Below, one piece after another: positions 45,801 through 54,130 of a stretch of 64,000 nt of DNA. The notes under the pieces are model-generated. The model saw only the letters and a list, made by a program, of their open reading frames with translations, had not been told where the DNA came from and ran no database searches. Numbering within the stretch: position 1 is the first letter of the stretch; each line of letters starts with the position of its first letter. This DNA is from Mycobacterium sp. ITM-2016-00316 (lineage in GTDB: Bacteria > Actinomycetota > Actinomycetes > Mycobacteriales > Mycobacteriaceae), in the NCBI RefSeq assembly GCF_002968335.2, contig NZ_CP134398.1, positions 4,464,001 through 4,528,000 of the forward strand. The letters run 5' to 3'. Made by a program: the position numbers and the translations under genes.

Positions 45801-46635
45801 TGGCGTCCAGTGCCGCGGAGTAGACAGCGGTGATACGCGCTGTGCGCAGCCGCGACTGAAACAGCTTGCCCGCCTCCGCATGCAGCGCATCCTGCTCCTG
45901 GCTTTCCTGCCCGAATGCCTTGACGACACGGACACCGGTGACCGCCTCCTCGACCACTCCGGCGACGCTGCCCTGGAAGCGTTGGTCCATCCAGCTGGCC
46001 GGAAAAGACTTGCTGCGGAATCGCATCGCGACGAACAGGAAGGTCGGCACCGACACCACCATGACCAACGCGAGCAGCGGCGAGAGCACCAACATGACGA
46101 CCAGCGAGACGATCAGCAGGGCGATGTTGCCGTACGCAACGCCGAGTTGTTGCAGAAACATCTGGATCAGGGTCAGGTCGCAGGTGGCCCGGGACATGAT
46201 GTCGCCGGCCCGCAACTCGTCGCGGCGGGAGGCATCCAGGTACTGCATGTGATGGTGCACCCTGACCTGCAGATCGCGCTGGGCGCGCACCGCCGCACGC
46301 CCGCCGACAGAGCGCCGAAGATAGTTGGCCACGAAACTCGCCAGGCCCGTCGCGAGCAGGATCCCCAGCCACAGCGGCAGGGAGCGCCGATGTTCGACGA
46401 TCGCGTCGTCGAGGATGATCTGCTGGATCAGCGGGACCAGGCCGATCAGACCCATGGCGATGATGGCCAGCACCACCCCGGACCAGATCCCGATTCGGTT
46501 GCGACGGCTCAGTACCGGTGCCAGCAGGCTCAGCGTGCCGCGCCCGAATCGGCCGTGGTGTTCCGACTCGACCGGGGGCAACGGAGAGGAGTTGCCGGCT
46601 TTCGCTTCCCGAACATCGAGTGGAGTTGTCATCAC
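42817..46635 (-). CDS. Fused type IV ABC exporter, TMD-NBD-TMD-NBD, asymmetric
   Basis: One 1272-aa chain carries two half-exporters: helices about 45-330 then NBD1 (about 365-600), a Ser/Ala/Pro linker (about 605-690), helices about 705-985, then NBD2 (about 1015-1260). NBD1 has GASGSGKST, LSGGQRQRL and a Walker B ending ILDDATSAID, where the catalytic Glu is replaced by Asp. NBD2 has GTTGAGKST, LLLDEATANLD with Glu, but a weakened signature LSAGQ. The substituted Walker B and weakened signature meet in one ATP site, the pattern of asymmetric exporters with a single active site. Rv0194 is a fused relative. The start is GTG 46635 or ATG 46632. Confidence 0.9.
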   Translation of the reverse strand: MMTTPLDVREAKAGNSSPLPPVESEHHGRFGRGTLSLLAPVLSRRNRIGIWSGVVLAIIAMGLIGLVPLIQQIILDDAIVEHRRSLPLWLGILLATGLASFVANYLRRSVGGRAAVRAQRDLQVRVHHHMQYLDASRRDELRAGDIMSRATCDLTLIQMFLQQLGVAYGNIALLIVSLVVMLVLSPLLALVMVVSVPTFLFVAMRFRSKSFPASWMDQRFQGSVAGVVEEAVTGVRVVKAFGQESQEQDALHAEAGKLFQSRLRTARITAVYSAALDAIPGLTQLAVLGLGGWLVMQGQVSLGVFLAFGSYILQLVAPVRFLSGLMATSQQARAGAQRIVELLSIESRVQEPRDPVMLTEPVGLVELDHVDFGYPGGEPVLQDICLRIAPGETVAIVGASGSGKSTLAHLLARFHDPTAGTVRLDGRDIRDYSLTSLRANVGIVFEEGFLFSTTIRDNIAFGRPDASDDEVEHAAVAAHAHGFVAGLPEGYDTLVGERGFTLSGGQRQRLALARAALTNPTVLILDDATSAIDARTEHAVHRSLEEVRDRRTTVLIAHRRSTLMLADRVIVLDRGRIVDSGTTEELLARSELFRELLTGPDATAAGSASAEPPVVALDPVAWPEGVSRLGAPKMSSFTSEAATRAASGSQGPGMSGDASTLAGLSRVSPKLTEAVRALPPLRDTPDIDMAEATAPVRELSMASVFRPFRRPLLLASLLVVFDGMLWISAPVLIRYGLDHGVLKNSHRALVVVCLVLAAVQVLIWINTRVMVVFTQRTAERVLFGLRVRTFAHLQRLALNYYEQFMAGHIMTRMTSDVEAFAQLLQQGLLTAMVSLLSCAGVAVALAIFDPQLALATAAVLPFLIAATLWFRSESGRTYLLARERVSVLYGNMQESLAGVAVSQAYCQQPANEARFALLADSYCTARVRSAELMARFFPFLLLLSIVAKAIALAVAAPRLIEGDLSYGVLIAFLLYLDLFFTPIQQLSFVFDQWLQAGVALTQLRELLRTPSATPAAESGARRERLDGRIQLDHVTFVYPSTGLVAMNDVSLEIPAGQTVALVGTTGAGKSTLVKLIARFYDPTSGTVLIDGLPLRELDLVAYRRQLGYVPQEPFLFSGTIRSNIAYGNPDAPDLLVEQAARAVGAHAFIAELPHGYHTPVSEQGGSLSAGQRQLLGLARALLVDPRILLLDEATANLDLATEAQVQRAMNQVSQGRTTIVIAHRLQTARAAQRVLVVDNGLIVEDGSHEELLTLGGRYAALWTANTEHQPVA

Positions 46636-46706
46636 TCCATGGCACAGCGTCTGCGATTCCGGCCGAAAACGCCGCTGTTGCGGTCGGATTGCGCTACCGG
46701 TGCGCC

Positions 46707-47702
46707 TCAGACGGTGACACGTGGGTCCGCGACGGCCTGCATGAGATCGACCATGATGTTGGCCAGCACGTAGAGGACCCCGATCACCAAGGTGACCCCG
46801 GCGATCGTGTTGAAGTCACCCTTGGAGATGGCCTGGGCGATGAAGAGGCCGATTCCGGGCCGGGCGAAGATCAACTCCACCACGATGCTGTTGCCGATCA
46901 TCCCGGCCAGTTGCAGACCCAGCAGGGCGAACACCGGACCTACGGCATTGCGTAGTGCGTGTTGGATCAGAATGTTCTTCTCACCAAGGCCTTTGGACCG
47001 GGCGGTGCGGATGTACTCCGCCCGCATGGTGCCCTCCAGGCTGCTGCGCAGCACTCGGCCGACGGCGACCGCCGGGGTGATGGCGATGCACAGCGCCGGC
47101 AGGATGAGGTGTTTGAGGGCATCCCAGAACAGCACGGGGCGGCCCGCCAGCAGACTGTCGATCAACAGGAAATGTGTTGGCCCGGTGGGGGCATCGTAGA
47201 ACGAGGTCTGCCCGGTGACCGGCAGGATATCCAGCCAGCGGTAGAAGATCAGCATCGCCAACAGACACGCGAGGAACACCGGCACGGATGCGCCGGAGAT
47301 CATCACCACCCGCAGCACCCCCGAACCGCGCCACCCCTGAGCGGTCGCCAGGCCGAGGAAGCCCCCGATGACCGCGATGAGGATGCCCGCGACGAACACC
47401 AATTCCAATGTCACCGGCAGGAACTCAAGTATGCTTCCCGTCACCGGCGTCCGTGTCACGGTGGACATGCCGAGGTCGCCCTGCAGTGCCTTGCCGAGGT
47501 AGCCGATCAACTGCACGGGTAGCGGGTCGTTGAGTCCGAGTTTCTCCCGAGCGGCTTCGTAGACCTCCGGAGGCGCCTTCTCTCCGACCAATGCCACCAC
47601 CGGGTCGACCGGGGCGATCTTCTGCAGCGTGAACACGACCACGACGAGTGCGAGCAACACGGGTACGGCGCCCAGGAAACGCCGGCCGAGAGTCATCAGC
47701 AT
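46707..47702 (-). CDS. DppB/OppB-type ABC permease
   Basis: The 331-aa protein has six helices and the N-terminal GRRFLGAVPVLLALVVVVF lead of OppB-type subunits. The EAA loop that docks the ATPase is EYIRTARSKGLGEKNILIQ. It forms the translocation pore with the DppC subunit encoded 12 nt upstream. Its ATPase and binding proteins are encoded 6-14 kb away in the same strand array, separated by monooxygenase genes. Confidence 0.92.
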   Translation of the reverse strand: MLMTLGRRFLGAVPVLLALVVVVFTLQKIAPVDPVVALVGEKAPPEVYEAAREKLGLNDPLPVQLIGYLGKALQGDLGMSTVTRTPVTGSILEFLPVTLELVFVAGILIAVIGGFLGLATAQGWRGSGVLRVVMISGASVPVFLACLLAMLIFYRWLDILPVTGQTSFYDAPTGPTHFLLIDSLLAGRPVLFWDALKHLILPALCIAITPAVAVGRVLRSSLEGTMRAEYIRTARSKGLGEKNILIQHALRNAVGPVFALLGLQLAGMIGNSIVVELIFARPGIGLFIAQAISKGDFNTIAGVTLVIGVLYVLANIMVDLMQAVADPRVTV

Positions 47703-47714
47703 GGCGTTGCTCCC

Positions 47715-48599
47715 CTAGCGGTCGCGGATGCGGTCGCGCAGCGCGTCGCCGGCGAAGTTGCTCACGATGGCGATGAGCCCGACGGCGACGGCGGGGAAGA
47801 TCGGGATCCACCAGGCGCTGAAGATGTGGGTCAGCCCCTGGGCGCTCATCGCTCCCAGTTCGGGCGCGGGTTGTGGAGCTCCCAGTCCCAGGAAGGAGAG
47901 CCCGGACAACAGCAGCACCAGAGCCGAAATATCAAGGCTTGCAGTGACGATGGTGACCGGGACCGCTCCTGGCAACAGATGACGGGTCAGTTGGCGCCGA
48001 CGCCCGGCGCCGGCGATGCGGGCCGCCTCCATGTGGGGCGAGGCGCGCAACTTGCGAATCTCGGCACGCACGATTCGCGCGTAGAGCGGCCACCACACGA
48101 TTGCGACGCCGATGAGTGTGTGGATGTAGGACGGGCCCATCGCGGCGACCACCGCGATGGCCAGGATTGGCCCGGGCAGCGAGAGGAAGACATCGGTGAT
48201 CCGCATGAGCGCGGCGTCGACGATCCCGCCGACGGCCCCGGCGACCAGGCCTATCGAGCCGCCGATGAGCACTCCCGATGCGACCACGGCCAGCGCGCCC
48301 CACCAGCTGGTGGACATGCCGACCAGAACCCGGGACAGCACGTCGCGGCCCACGGTGTCGGTGCCCAGCCAGTTCGCGGCACTGGGTGCGACCATGGCCT
48401 TCCCGGCCGGCACCAGCGGGTCGAATGGCGCGAGAACCGGTGCGAATATCGCGACCAGGAACATCGCCGCGAGCGCACCGAAGGCAAGCCAGCTCGGTAC
48501 GGATGTGCCACGAAAGTACTCCTTGACCGCCAGAATGGCTTTCCTGCCGGAGGGAATGGGAACCCGGATTCCGGGGACATATGGTTGTGCGACTGCCAC
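47715..48599 (-). CDS. DppC/OppC-type ABC permease
   Basis: GTG 48599 with GGAGG a few bases upstream gives 294 aa (VAVAQPYVPGIRV); a further upstream ATG in the frame would swallow that site. There are six helices, an N-terminal extension as in OppC, the NWLGTDTVGRDVLSRVLVG motif, and the EAA loop EIRKLRASPHMEAARIAGAG. Pairs with the downstream DppB. The solute is unlikely to be a peptide given the monooxygenase context; family-5 importers also carry heme, nickel, sugars and organosulfur compounds. Confidence 0.92.
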   Translation of the reverse strand: MAVAQPYVPGIRVPIPSGRKAILAVKEYFRGTSVPSWLAFGALAAMFLVAIFAPVLAPFDPLVPAGKAMVAPSAANWLGTDTVGRDVLSRVLVGMSTSWWGALAVVASGVLIGGSIGLVAGAVGGIVDAALMRITDVFLSLPGPILAIAVVAAMGPSYIHTLIGVAIVWWPLYARIVRAEIRKLRASPHMEAARIAGAGRRRQLTRHLLPGAVPVTIVTASLDISALVLLLSGLSFLGLGAPQPAPELGAMSAQGLTHIFSAWWIPIFPAVAVGLIAIVSNFAGDALRDRIRDR

Positions 48600-48745
48600 G
48601 GTTCCTCCTGTTGGGGACTGCATGGGACGTCTCTGGTGCGAAGTTCACACGCACCCGGTATCGCCAACAGTTCGATCACGTTGCGGGGGGATTGCGCGTC
48701 GGGCCTTGAGGTTTCACCGGTCGTCACATTCGTCGCGCCGTGCGG

Positions 48746-49951
48746 TCAGCCCGGGGCGGGTGCGGCGGGCGGGAACCGACGGCCCGTGCTGCGGGCGAGC
48801 ACGGCGCCGACAGCCAGGACCCCCGAGACCACCGCGAGGCCACCGCTCGCACCGAGCACGGCGATGAGCAGGTTGACGCTTCCGGCACCGAGAAATGAGC
48901 CCATCCCGCACGCAATCCGGTAGGTGGCCACCCCGGTCGAGGGGTTCGGGCTCAGTGCCACGATGAGCACCGGAGGGGCGGACAGGGCGATGCCGTCGAC
49001 CACCCCGAACAAAGCGGCGGCCGCGAAGAACCCGCGAAGATCCTGCACGGTGGCCAGCAGGACCACCGCAGCGATGCCGAGCAGGAGCGCCAGCGCCAGG
49101 CAGCGGGCCGGTGGTATCCGCTCGAAGAGACGCCCGGACAGGGCCAGCACACCGATCTGCACCGCAGACAGAATCCCCAGTGCCACTCCGATGTTCGCCG
49201 CGGACAGCCCGTAGGCGTGCCCGACCAGCGGCAGCGCGGTGTTCTCGATACCACTACGCAGGTAGTTGCCGAAGAGTCCCAGCGCGAGTGCCATCCGCAG
49301 CACCGGGGGCAGGCTGAGTTCGGGTAGCCCGATCCGGGGCCGGTAGCCGTCGGCCGGGGGCGGCAGACCGGGCAACAGGACAACCGCCGCCACGGCAACC
49401 ACGACACCGAGCCCGGCGCAGACCAGGAAGCTGAGCCGATAGCCGTTCAGTCCATCCAGGAGGCCGGCGATGATGCCGCCGGTGGGGGCCCCGAGGGCGG
49501 CACCGAGCAGCTGCAGCCCCTGATTGGAGCCCAGTACCTGATGCGGACGGCTGTGCATCCGGACTGCGACCTGCAGCGCCGCCCCGGCGACGACGGCGCT
49601 GGCCAGACCTTGCAGCACCCGTGAGCCGATGAGACCGATCGTCCCGTGGGACAACGCAAAGCACCCTTCGCTGGCCGCGAACAGGGCGAGACCGATCCCG
49701 ATGGTCGCTCTCGCGTCGACACGGGTGATCACGCGGGTGCCGAGTACGTCGACGGCGACGACACCCAGCGCCGAGACCAGGATGAACGCGGTCACCTCGG
49801 CGGTGGACAGGCCGAGTTTGATGGCATAGAGCAGTTCGATCGGCGCGGTCATCGCCATGATGAAGCCGACCAGGACCATGGTGACCGAATAGCTCCATGG
49901 ATGTGCGCCCGGAATATGCCCTTGCTCGACTGGTGGGGTTGGCGTGGTCAC
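48746..49951 (-). CDS. MFS transporter
   Basis: The 401-aa protein has 12 helices, starting MTTPTPPVEQGHIPGAHPWS and having a weak MFS motif A (TRVITRVDARATIG) in loop 2-3. Helix 5 contains GAALGAPTGGIIAGLLDG, as expected in antiporters. It lies between the DppBC permeases and the first of three tandem monooxygenases, 36 nt after the latter on the minus strand. Export of product or analogue is a guess. Confidence 0.85.
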   Translation of the reverse strand: MTTPTPPVEQGHIPGAHPWSYSVTMVLVGFIMAMTAPIELLYAIKLGLSTAEVTAFILVSALGVVAVDVLGTRVITRVDARATIGIGLALFAASEGCFALSHGTIGLIGSRVLQGLASAVVAGAALQVAVRMHSRPHQVLGSNQGLQLLGAALGAPTGGIIAGLLDGLNGYRLSFLVCAGLGVVVAVAAVVLLPGLPPPADGYRPRIGLPELSLPPVLRMALALGLFGNYLRSGIENTALPLVGHAYGLSAANIGVALGILSAVQIGVLALSGRLFERIPPARCLALALLLGIAAVVLLATVQDLRGFFAAAALFGVVDGIALSAPPVLIVALSPNPSTGVATYRIACGMGSFLGAGSVNLLIAVLGASGGLAVVSGVLAVGAVLARSTGRRFPPAAPAPG

Positions 49952-49987
49952 CGCTGACCACGCAGCATCTGCTTGATGTCAGTGTCC

Positions 49988-51304
49988 TCAGAACTCGCGC
50001 AGGGTGTCACGCAGAGTCGTTGTGGTGTAAGCGGTTCGGGTGAGACCCCGCCGTTGCAGGGCCGGCACCAACCCGTCACAGATCGACTCGATGTACTTTC
50101 GCGAGAGGTCCCAGCCGGGCTTGGCGATCAGGAAGCCGTCGCCACCGACTTCCTCCATGGCCTGGCCCATCTTCTCGGCGACCTGATCGGGGGTGCCGAC
50201 GAGCTCCAATCCGCGCTTGGCCCGGTGCAGCACGAGTTGACGCAGCGTCTTGGGCCCGGGGGTGCCGTCACCGCGCATGAAGTACTCCAACGACCCGCGT
50301 TCACCGTTGGTGGTCAGATCCGCCGGCAGCGGTTCGTCGAGATCGAACTGTTTGAAGTCGATCTCGGTGTTCGACGAGATGCTGACCAACGACTTCTCCA
50401 CGTAGGTGGGATGGTTGAGCAGACGGTCGACCTCCGCGCGGGCTTCGGCTTCGGTCGCCGCGACGGTCGGGGAGACCACGAAGAGAAGCTTGACGTCATC
50501 GGGATTTCGGCCCGCGGCCGCGGCGCGGGCTCGAATGTCGTCGCGGTACTCCTTCATCCCCTCGACCCCGGTCCCGACCGCGACGATCGCATCGGCAGCA
50601 CCGGCAGCGAACTGACGACCCTTCGGCGACGCACCCGCCTGCAGGAACGCCGGTCGATGCTGCGGCGAGGGCACCGTGTTCAACGGGCCACGGGACTTGA
50701 AGTACTTCCCGTGGAAATCGATGGTGTGAACCTTGTTGAAATCGGCGAAGGTGTGGGTCTTGCGATCCATCACCACCGCATCGGGCTCCCAGGAATCCCA
50801 CAACTGGTTGACCACGTCGAAATACTCCTCGGCCACGTTGTACCGCTCATCGTGCTCGGGCAACCCCTCGAGCCCGAAGTTCTGCGCCGCCCGATCCTCA
50901 GCCGAGGACACGATGTTCCACCCGAACCGGCCCTGAGCAATCGAATCGACGGTCGAACACAACCGCGCCAACAGATACGGCGGATAAAAACTCGTCGACA
51001 TCGTGGACACCACACCAAGATTGGTGGTGTTGCAGGCCACCTGGACGGCCAACGGCAGCGGGTCGTGCTTCGGCGCGAAAGCCGAGTACTTCAGCGCACC
51101 CTCCATGGTGCCGCCGTAGGCGTCGGCGACCATCACGGTGTCCTCGATCATGATGAGGTCGAAACACGCCCGCTCCATGGCCCGCGCCATGTCGACATAG
51201 AACCGCCCGTTCGGCCACATCCGGACGTCCGGCGAGGCGTCGTCGGTGTCCCACTCCGGCGGGATGAAGTTCATGAACCAGCCGAGGTGAAACTTCTTGG
51301 TCAT
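49988..51304 (-). CDS. FMNH2-dependent monooxygenase, NtaA/SnaA/DszA family (copy C)
   Basis: The 438-aa copy begins MTKKFHLGWFMNFIPPEWDT after CAGGAGATTGAG. Landmarks: ERACFDLIMIEDTVMVADAY, TSFYPPYLLARLCSTVDSIA, FGWNIVSSAEDRAAQNFGLE, KYFKSRGPLNTVPSPQHRPA and GGDGFLIAKPGWD near the end. It is the most diverged of three tandem copies (C, D, E), differing mainly at the N-terminus, in the 265-285 helix and in the last 60 residues, which border the active-site mouth. These are positions where substrate choice would change. Confidence 0.9.
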   Translation of the reverse strand: MTKKFHLGWFMNFIPPEWDTDDASPDVRMWPNGRFYVDMARAMERACFDLIMIEDTVMVADAYGGTMEGALKYSAFAPKHDPLPLAVQVACNTTNLGVVSTMSTSFYPPYLLARLCSTVDSIAQGRFGWNIVSSAEDRAAQNFGLEGLPEHDERYNVAEEYFDVVNQLWDSWEPDAVVMDRKTHTFADFNKVHTIDFHGKYFKSRGPLNTVPSPQHRPAFLQAGASPKGRQFAAGAADAIVAVGTGVEGMKEYRDDIRARAAAAGRNPDDVKLLFVVSPTVAATEAEARAEVDRLLNHPTYVEKSLVSISSNTEIDFKQFDLDEPLPADLTTNGERGSLEYFMRGDGTPGPKTLRQLVLHRAKRGLELVGTPDQVAEKMGQAMEEVGGDGFLIAKPGWDLSRKYIESICDGLVPALQRRGLTRTAYTTTTLRDTLREF

Positions 51305-51340
51305 CTCAATCTCCTGAAATAGTGGCGGAATGAAATTTGT

Positions 51341-52657
51341 CTAGAACTCGCGCAGGGTTTCACGCAGAGTCGACGTGGTGTATTCGGTGCGCATCAGCCC
51401 GCGCCGTTGCAGGGCCGGCACCAACCCGTCACAGACCTCGGTGATGTACTCGCGGGACAGGTCGCGCCCACCCCTGCTGATCAGGAAGCCGTCGCCGCCG
51501 ATCTCCTCCATGGCTTCGCCCATCTTCTCGGCGACCTGGTCGGCGGTGCCGACGAGTTCCAATCCGCGGGTGGTCCGCTCGTGGACGAGTTCGCGAAGGG
51601 TCTTGGGTCCGGGAGCACCGTTGCCCCGCATGAAGTGTTCGAGTGATCCGCGTTCGCCGTTGGTGGTCAGATCCGCCGGCAGTGGTTGGTCGAGATCGAA
51701 CTGTTTGAAGTCGATCTCGGTGTTCGACGAGATGCCGACCAGCGCCTTTTCCTCGAAGTTCGGGGCGGCCGCGAACCGGGCCACCTTTGCGCGGGCTTCG
51801 GCTTCGGTGGCGGCGATCGTCGGGGAGACCACGAAGAACAACTTGATGTCATCGGGATTGCGGCCACTGGCCTTGGCCCGCGCCCGGACATCGTCGCGGT
51901 ACTCCTTCATCCCCTCGACCCCGGTCCCGACCGCGATGATCGCGTCGGCAGCACCGGCAGCGAACTGACGACCCTTCGGCGACGCACCCGCCTGCAGGAA
52001 CGTCGGCCGGTGTTGCGGCGAGGGCACCGTGTTCAACGGGCCCCGGGACTTGAAATACTTCCCGTCGAAATCGATGGTGTGAACCTTGTTGAAATCGGCG
52101 AAGGTGTGGGTCTCACGATCCATCACCACCGCATCGGCCTCCCAGGAATCCCACAACTGGTTGACCACGTCGAAATACTCCTCGGCCACGTTGTACCGCT
52201 CATCGTGCTCGGGCAACCCCTCGAGCCCGAAGTTCTGCGCCGCCCGATCCTCGGCCGAGGACACGATGTTCCACCCGAACCGGCCCTGAGCAATCGAATC
52301 GGCCGTCGAACACAACCGCGCCAACAGATACGGCGGATAAAAACTCGTCGACATCGTCGCCACCACACCAAGATTGGTGGTATTACACGCCACCTGAATC
52401 GCCAACGGCACCGGATCCTGCTTCGGCGCGAAGATCGCATTCTTCAGCGACCCCTCCATGGTGCCGCCATACGCATCGGCCACCATCACCGTGTCCTCGA
52501 TCATCATGAAGTCAAAACACGCCCGCTCCATGCTCTTCGCCATGTCCACGTAGAACTTCCCATTGGCCCAATCGGCCACATCCGGGGAAGCCCACTCCGA
52601 CTCCCAATCCGGCGGCGTGAAATTCATGAACCAGCCGAGGTGAAACTTCTTGGTCAT
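51341..52657 (-). CDS. FMNH2-dependent monooxygenase, NtaA/SnaA/DszA family (copy D)
   Basis: 438 aa; starts MTKKFHLGWFMNFTPPDWES with GAAGGAGC upstream. From about residue 42 to 270 it is essentially identical to copy E at protein and DNA level, then they diverge in the segment KVARFAAAPNFEEKA versus AHERFSSSDLFVEKA and in the C-terminal 70 residues. That mosaic indicates recent duplication or gene conversion. The gap to copy C is 36 nt. Confidence 0.9.
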   Translation of the reverse strand: MTKKFHLGWFMNFTPPDWESEWASPDVADWANGKFYVDMAKSMERACFDFMMIEDTVMVADAYGGTMEGSLKNAIFAPKQDPVPLAIQVACNTTNLGVVATMSTSFYPPYLLARLCSTADSIAQGRFGWNIVSSAEDRAAQNFGLEGLPEHDERYNVAEEYFDVVNQLWDSWEADAVVMDRETHTFADFNKVHTIDFDGKYFKSRGPLNTVPSPQHRPTFLQAGASPKGRQFAAGAADAIIAVGTGVEGMKEYRDDVRARAKASGRNPDDIKLFFVVSPTIAATEAEARAKVARFAAAPNFEEKALVGISSNTEIDFKQFDLDQPLPADLTTNGERGSLEHFMRGNGAPGPKTLRELVHERTTRGLELVGTADQVAEKMGEAMEEIGGDGFLISRGGRDLSREYITEVCDGLVPALQRRGLMRTEYTTSTLRETLREF

Positions 52658-52686
52658 GGAATGCTCCTTCTCGTTGGGTTCGGGTG

Positions 52687-53997
52687 TCAGAACTCGCGCA
52701 GGGTTTCGCGCAGAGTGGATTTGGTGTATTCGGTGCGGGTCAGGCCGCGGCGTTGCAGCTCGGGGACGAGTCCGTCGCAGACCGATTCGATGTAGCTGCG
52801 GGTCAGCCCGCGCCGCCAGAGCAGGAAGCCGTCGCCGCCGATTTCGTTGATGGCGGCCTCCATCTCGTCGGCGACCTGCTCGGGGGTCCCGACGAACTCC
52901 ATCCCGAAGGAGGCGGCGGCGACTGCGAGTTGGCGCAGTGTCTTCGGCCCGGGGGTGCCGTCGCCGCGCATGAAGTGTTCGAGTGATCCGCGTTCGCCGT
53001 TGGTGGTCAGATCCGCCGGCAGCGGTTGGTCGAGATCGAACTGCTTGAAGTCGATCTCGGTGTTCGACGAGATGGCGACCAGCGCCTTCTCCACGAACAG
53101 GTCGGAGGAGCTGAACCGCTCGTGTGCGGCGCGGGCTTCGGCTTCGGTGGCGGCGATCGTCGGGGAGACCACGAAGAACAACTTGATGTCATCGGGATTG
53201 CGGCCACTGGCCTTGGCCCGCGCCCGGACATCGTCGCGGTACTCCTTCATCCCCTCGACCCCGGTCCCGACCGCGATGATCGCATCGGCAGCACCGGCAG
53301 CGAACTGACGACCCTTCGGCGACGCACCCGCCTGCAGGAACGTCGGCCGATGCTGCGGAGAGGGCACCGTGTTCAACGGACCCCGCGACTTGAAATACTT
53401 CCCGTCGAAATCGATGGTGTGAACCTTGTTGAAATCAGCGAAAGTATGGGTCTCACGATCCATCACCACCGCATCGGCCTCCCAGGAATCCCACAACTGG
53501 TTGACCACGTCGAAATACTCCTCGGCCACGTTGTACCGCTCATCGTGCTCGGGCAACCCCTCGAGCCCGAAGTTCTGCGCCGCCCGATCCTCAGCCGAGG
53601 ACACGATGTTCCACCCGAACCGGCCCTGAGCAATCGAATCGGCCGTCGAACACAACCGCGCCAACAGATACGGCGGATAAAAACTCGTCGACATCGTCGC
53701 CACCACACCAAGATTGGTGGTATTACACGCCACCTGAATCGCCAACGGCACCGGATCCTGCTTCGGCGCGAAGATCGCATTCTTCAGCGACCCCTCCATG
53801 GTGCCGCCATACGCATCGGCCACCATCACCGTGTCCTCGATCATCATGAAGTCAAAACACGCCCGCTCCATGGCCCGCGCCATGTCCACGTGAAACCGCC
53901 CGTTGGCCCAATCGGCCACATCCGGGGAAGCCCACTCCGACTCCCAATCCGGCGGCGTGAAATTCATGAACCAGCCGAGGTGAAACTTCTTGGTCAT
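52687..53997 (-). CDS. FMNH2-dependent monooxygenase, NtaA/SnaA/DszA family (copy E)
   Basis: 436 aa; the first of the tandem trio on the minus strand, after CAGGAGCATTCC. The first 20 residues equal copy D, whereas NGRFHVDMARAMERACF is like copy C. The flavin-binding core (GRFGWNIVSSAEDRAAQNFG) is unchanged. The C-terminus has FGMEFVGTPEQVADEM and GGDGFLLWRRGLTRSY. A short ORF and a conserved 28-bp block lie just upstream. Confidence 0.9.
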   Translation of the reverse strand: MTKKFHLGWFMNFTPPDWESEWASPDVADWANGRFHVDMARAMERACFDFMMIEDTVMVADAYGGTMEGSLKNAIFAPKQDPVPLAIQVACNTTNLGVVATMSTSFYPPYLLARLCSTADSIAQGRFGWNIVSSAEDRAAQNFGLEGLPEHDERYNVAEEYFDVVNQLWDSWEADAVVMDRETHTFADFNKVHTIDFDGKYFKSRGPLNTVPSPQHRPTFLQAGASPKGRQFAAGAADAIIAVGTGVEGMKEYRDDVRARAKASGRNPDDIKLFFVVSPTIAATEAEARAAHERFSSSDLFVEKALVAISSNTEIDFKQFDLDQPLPADLTTNGERGSLEHFMRGDGTPGPKTLRQLAVAAASFGMEFVGTPEQVADEMEAAINEIGGDGFLLWRRGLTRSYIESVCDGLVPELQRRGLTRTEYTKSTLRETLREF

Positions 53998-54031
53998 GGA
54001 ATGCTCCTGGGTCCGTTGTGCTTTGCAGCCA

Positions 54032-54130
54032 TCAGACCGTGTGTGCGTGTCGGGGCGAATGCGCCACGGTGGCGCCGATATTGCGCCGACATCTCGGACA
54101 TTCCGCCGGCCCGATCACGCCGCTCGTCAT
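54032..54130 (-). CDS. Small ORF with a CPRC knuckle between the ATPase and copy E genes (32 aa)
   Basis: ATG 54130 overlaps the ATPase stop (ATGA), and TGA 54032 is 35 nt before copy E. The peptide contains AECPRCRRNIGATVA and PRHAHTV. The RRNxxATVA part is encoded in a block that also occurs upstream of both binding-protein genes, where it reads RRNRKATVA and RRNRKTTTV. It could be a translated leader or just an open frame across a DNA site; I cannot decide. Confidence 0.4.
   Translation of the reverse strand: MTSGVIGPAECPRCRRNIGATVAHSPRHAHTV
54062..54089. promoter_or_regulatory. Shared 28-bp upstream block, copy 1
   Basis: CGCCACGGTGGC, 5 nt, TATTGCGCCGA. It matches 57989-58016 at 23 of 28 bases, with all differences in the 5-nt middle, and more weakly 61183-61210. 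It sits 65-92 nt upstream of monooxygenase copy E. Confidence 0.5.
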
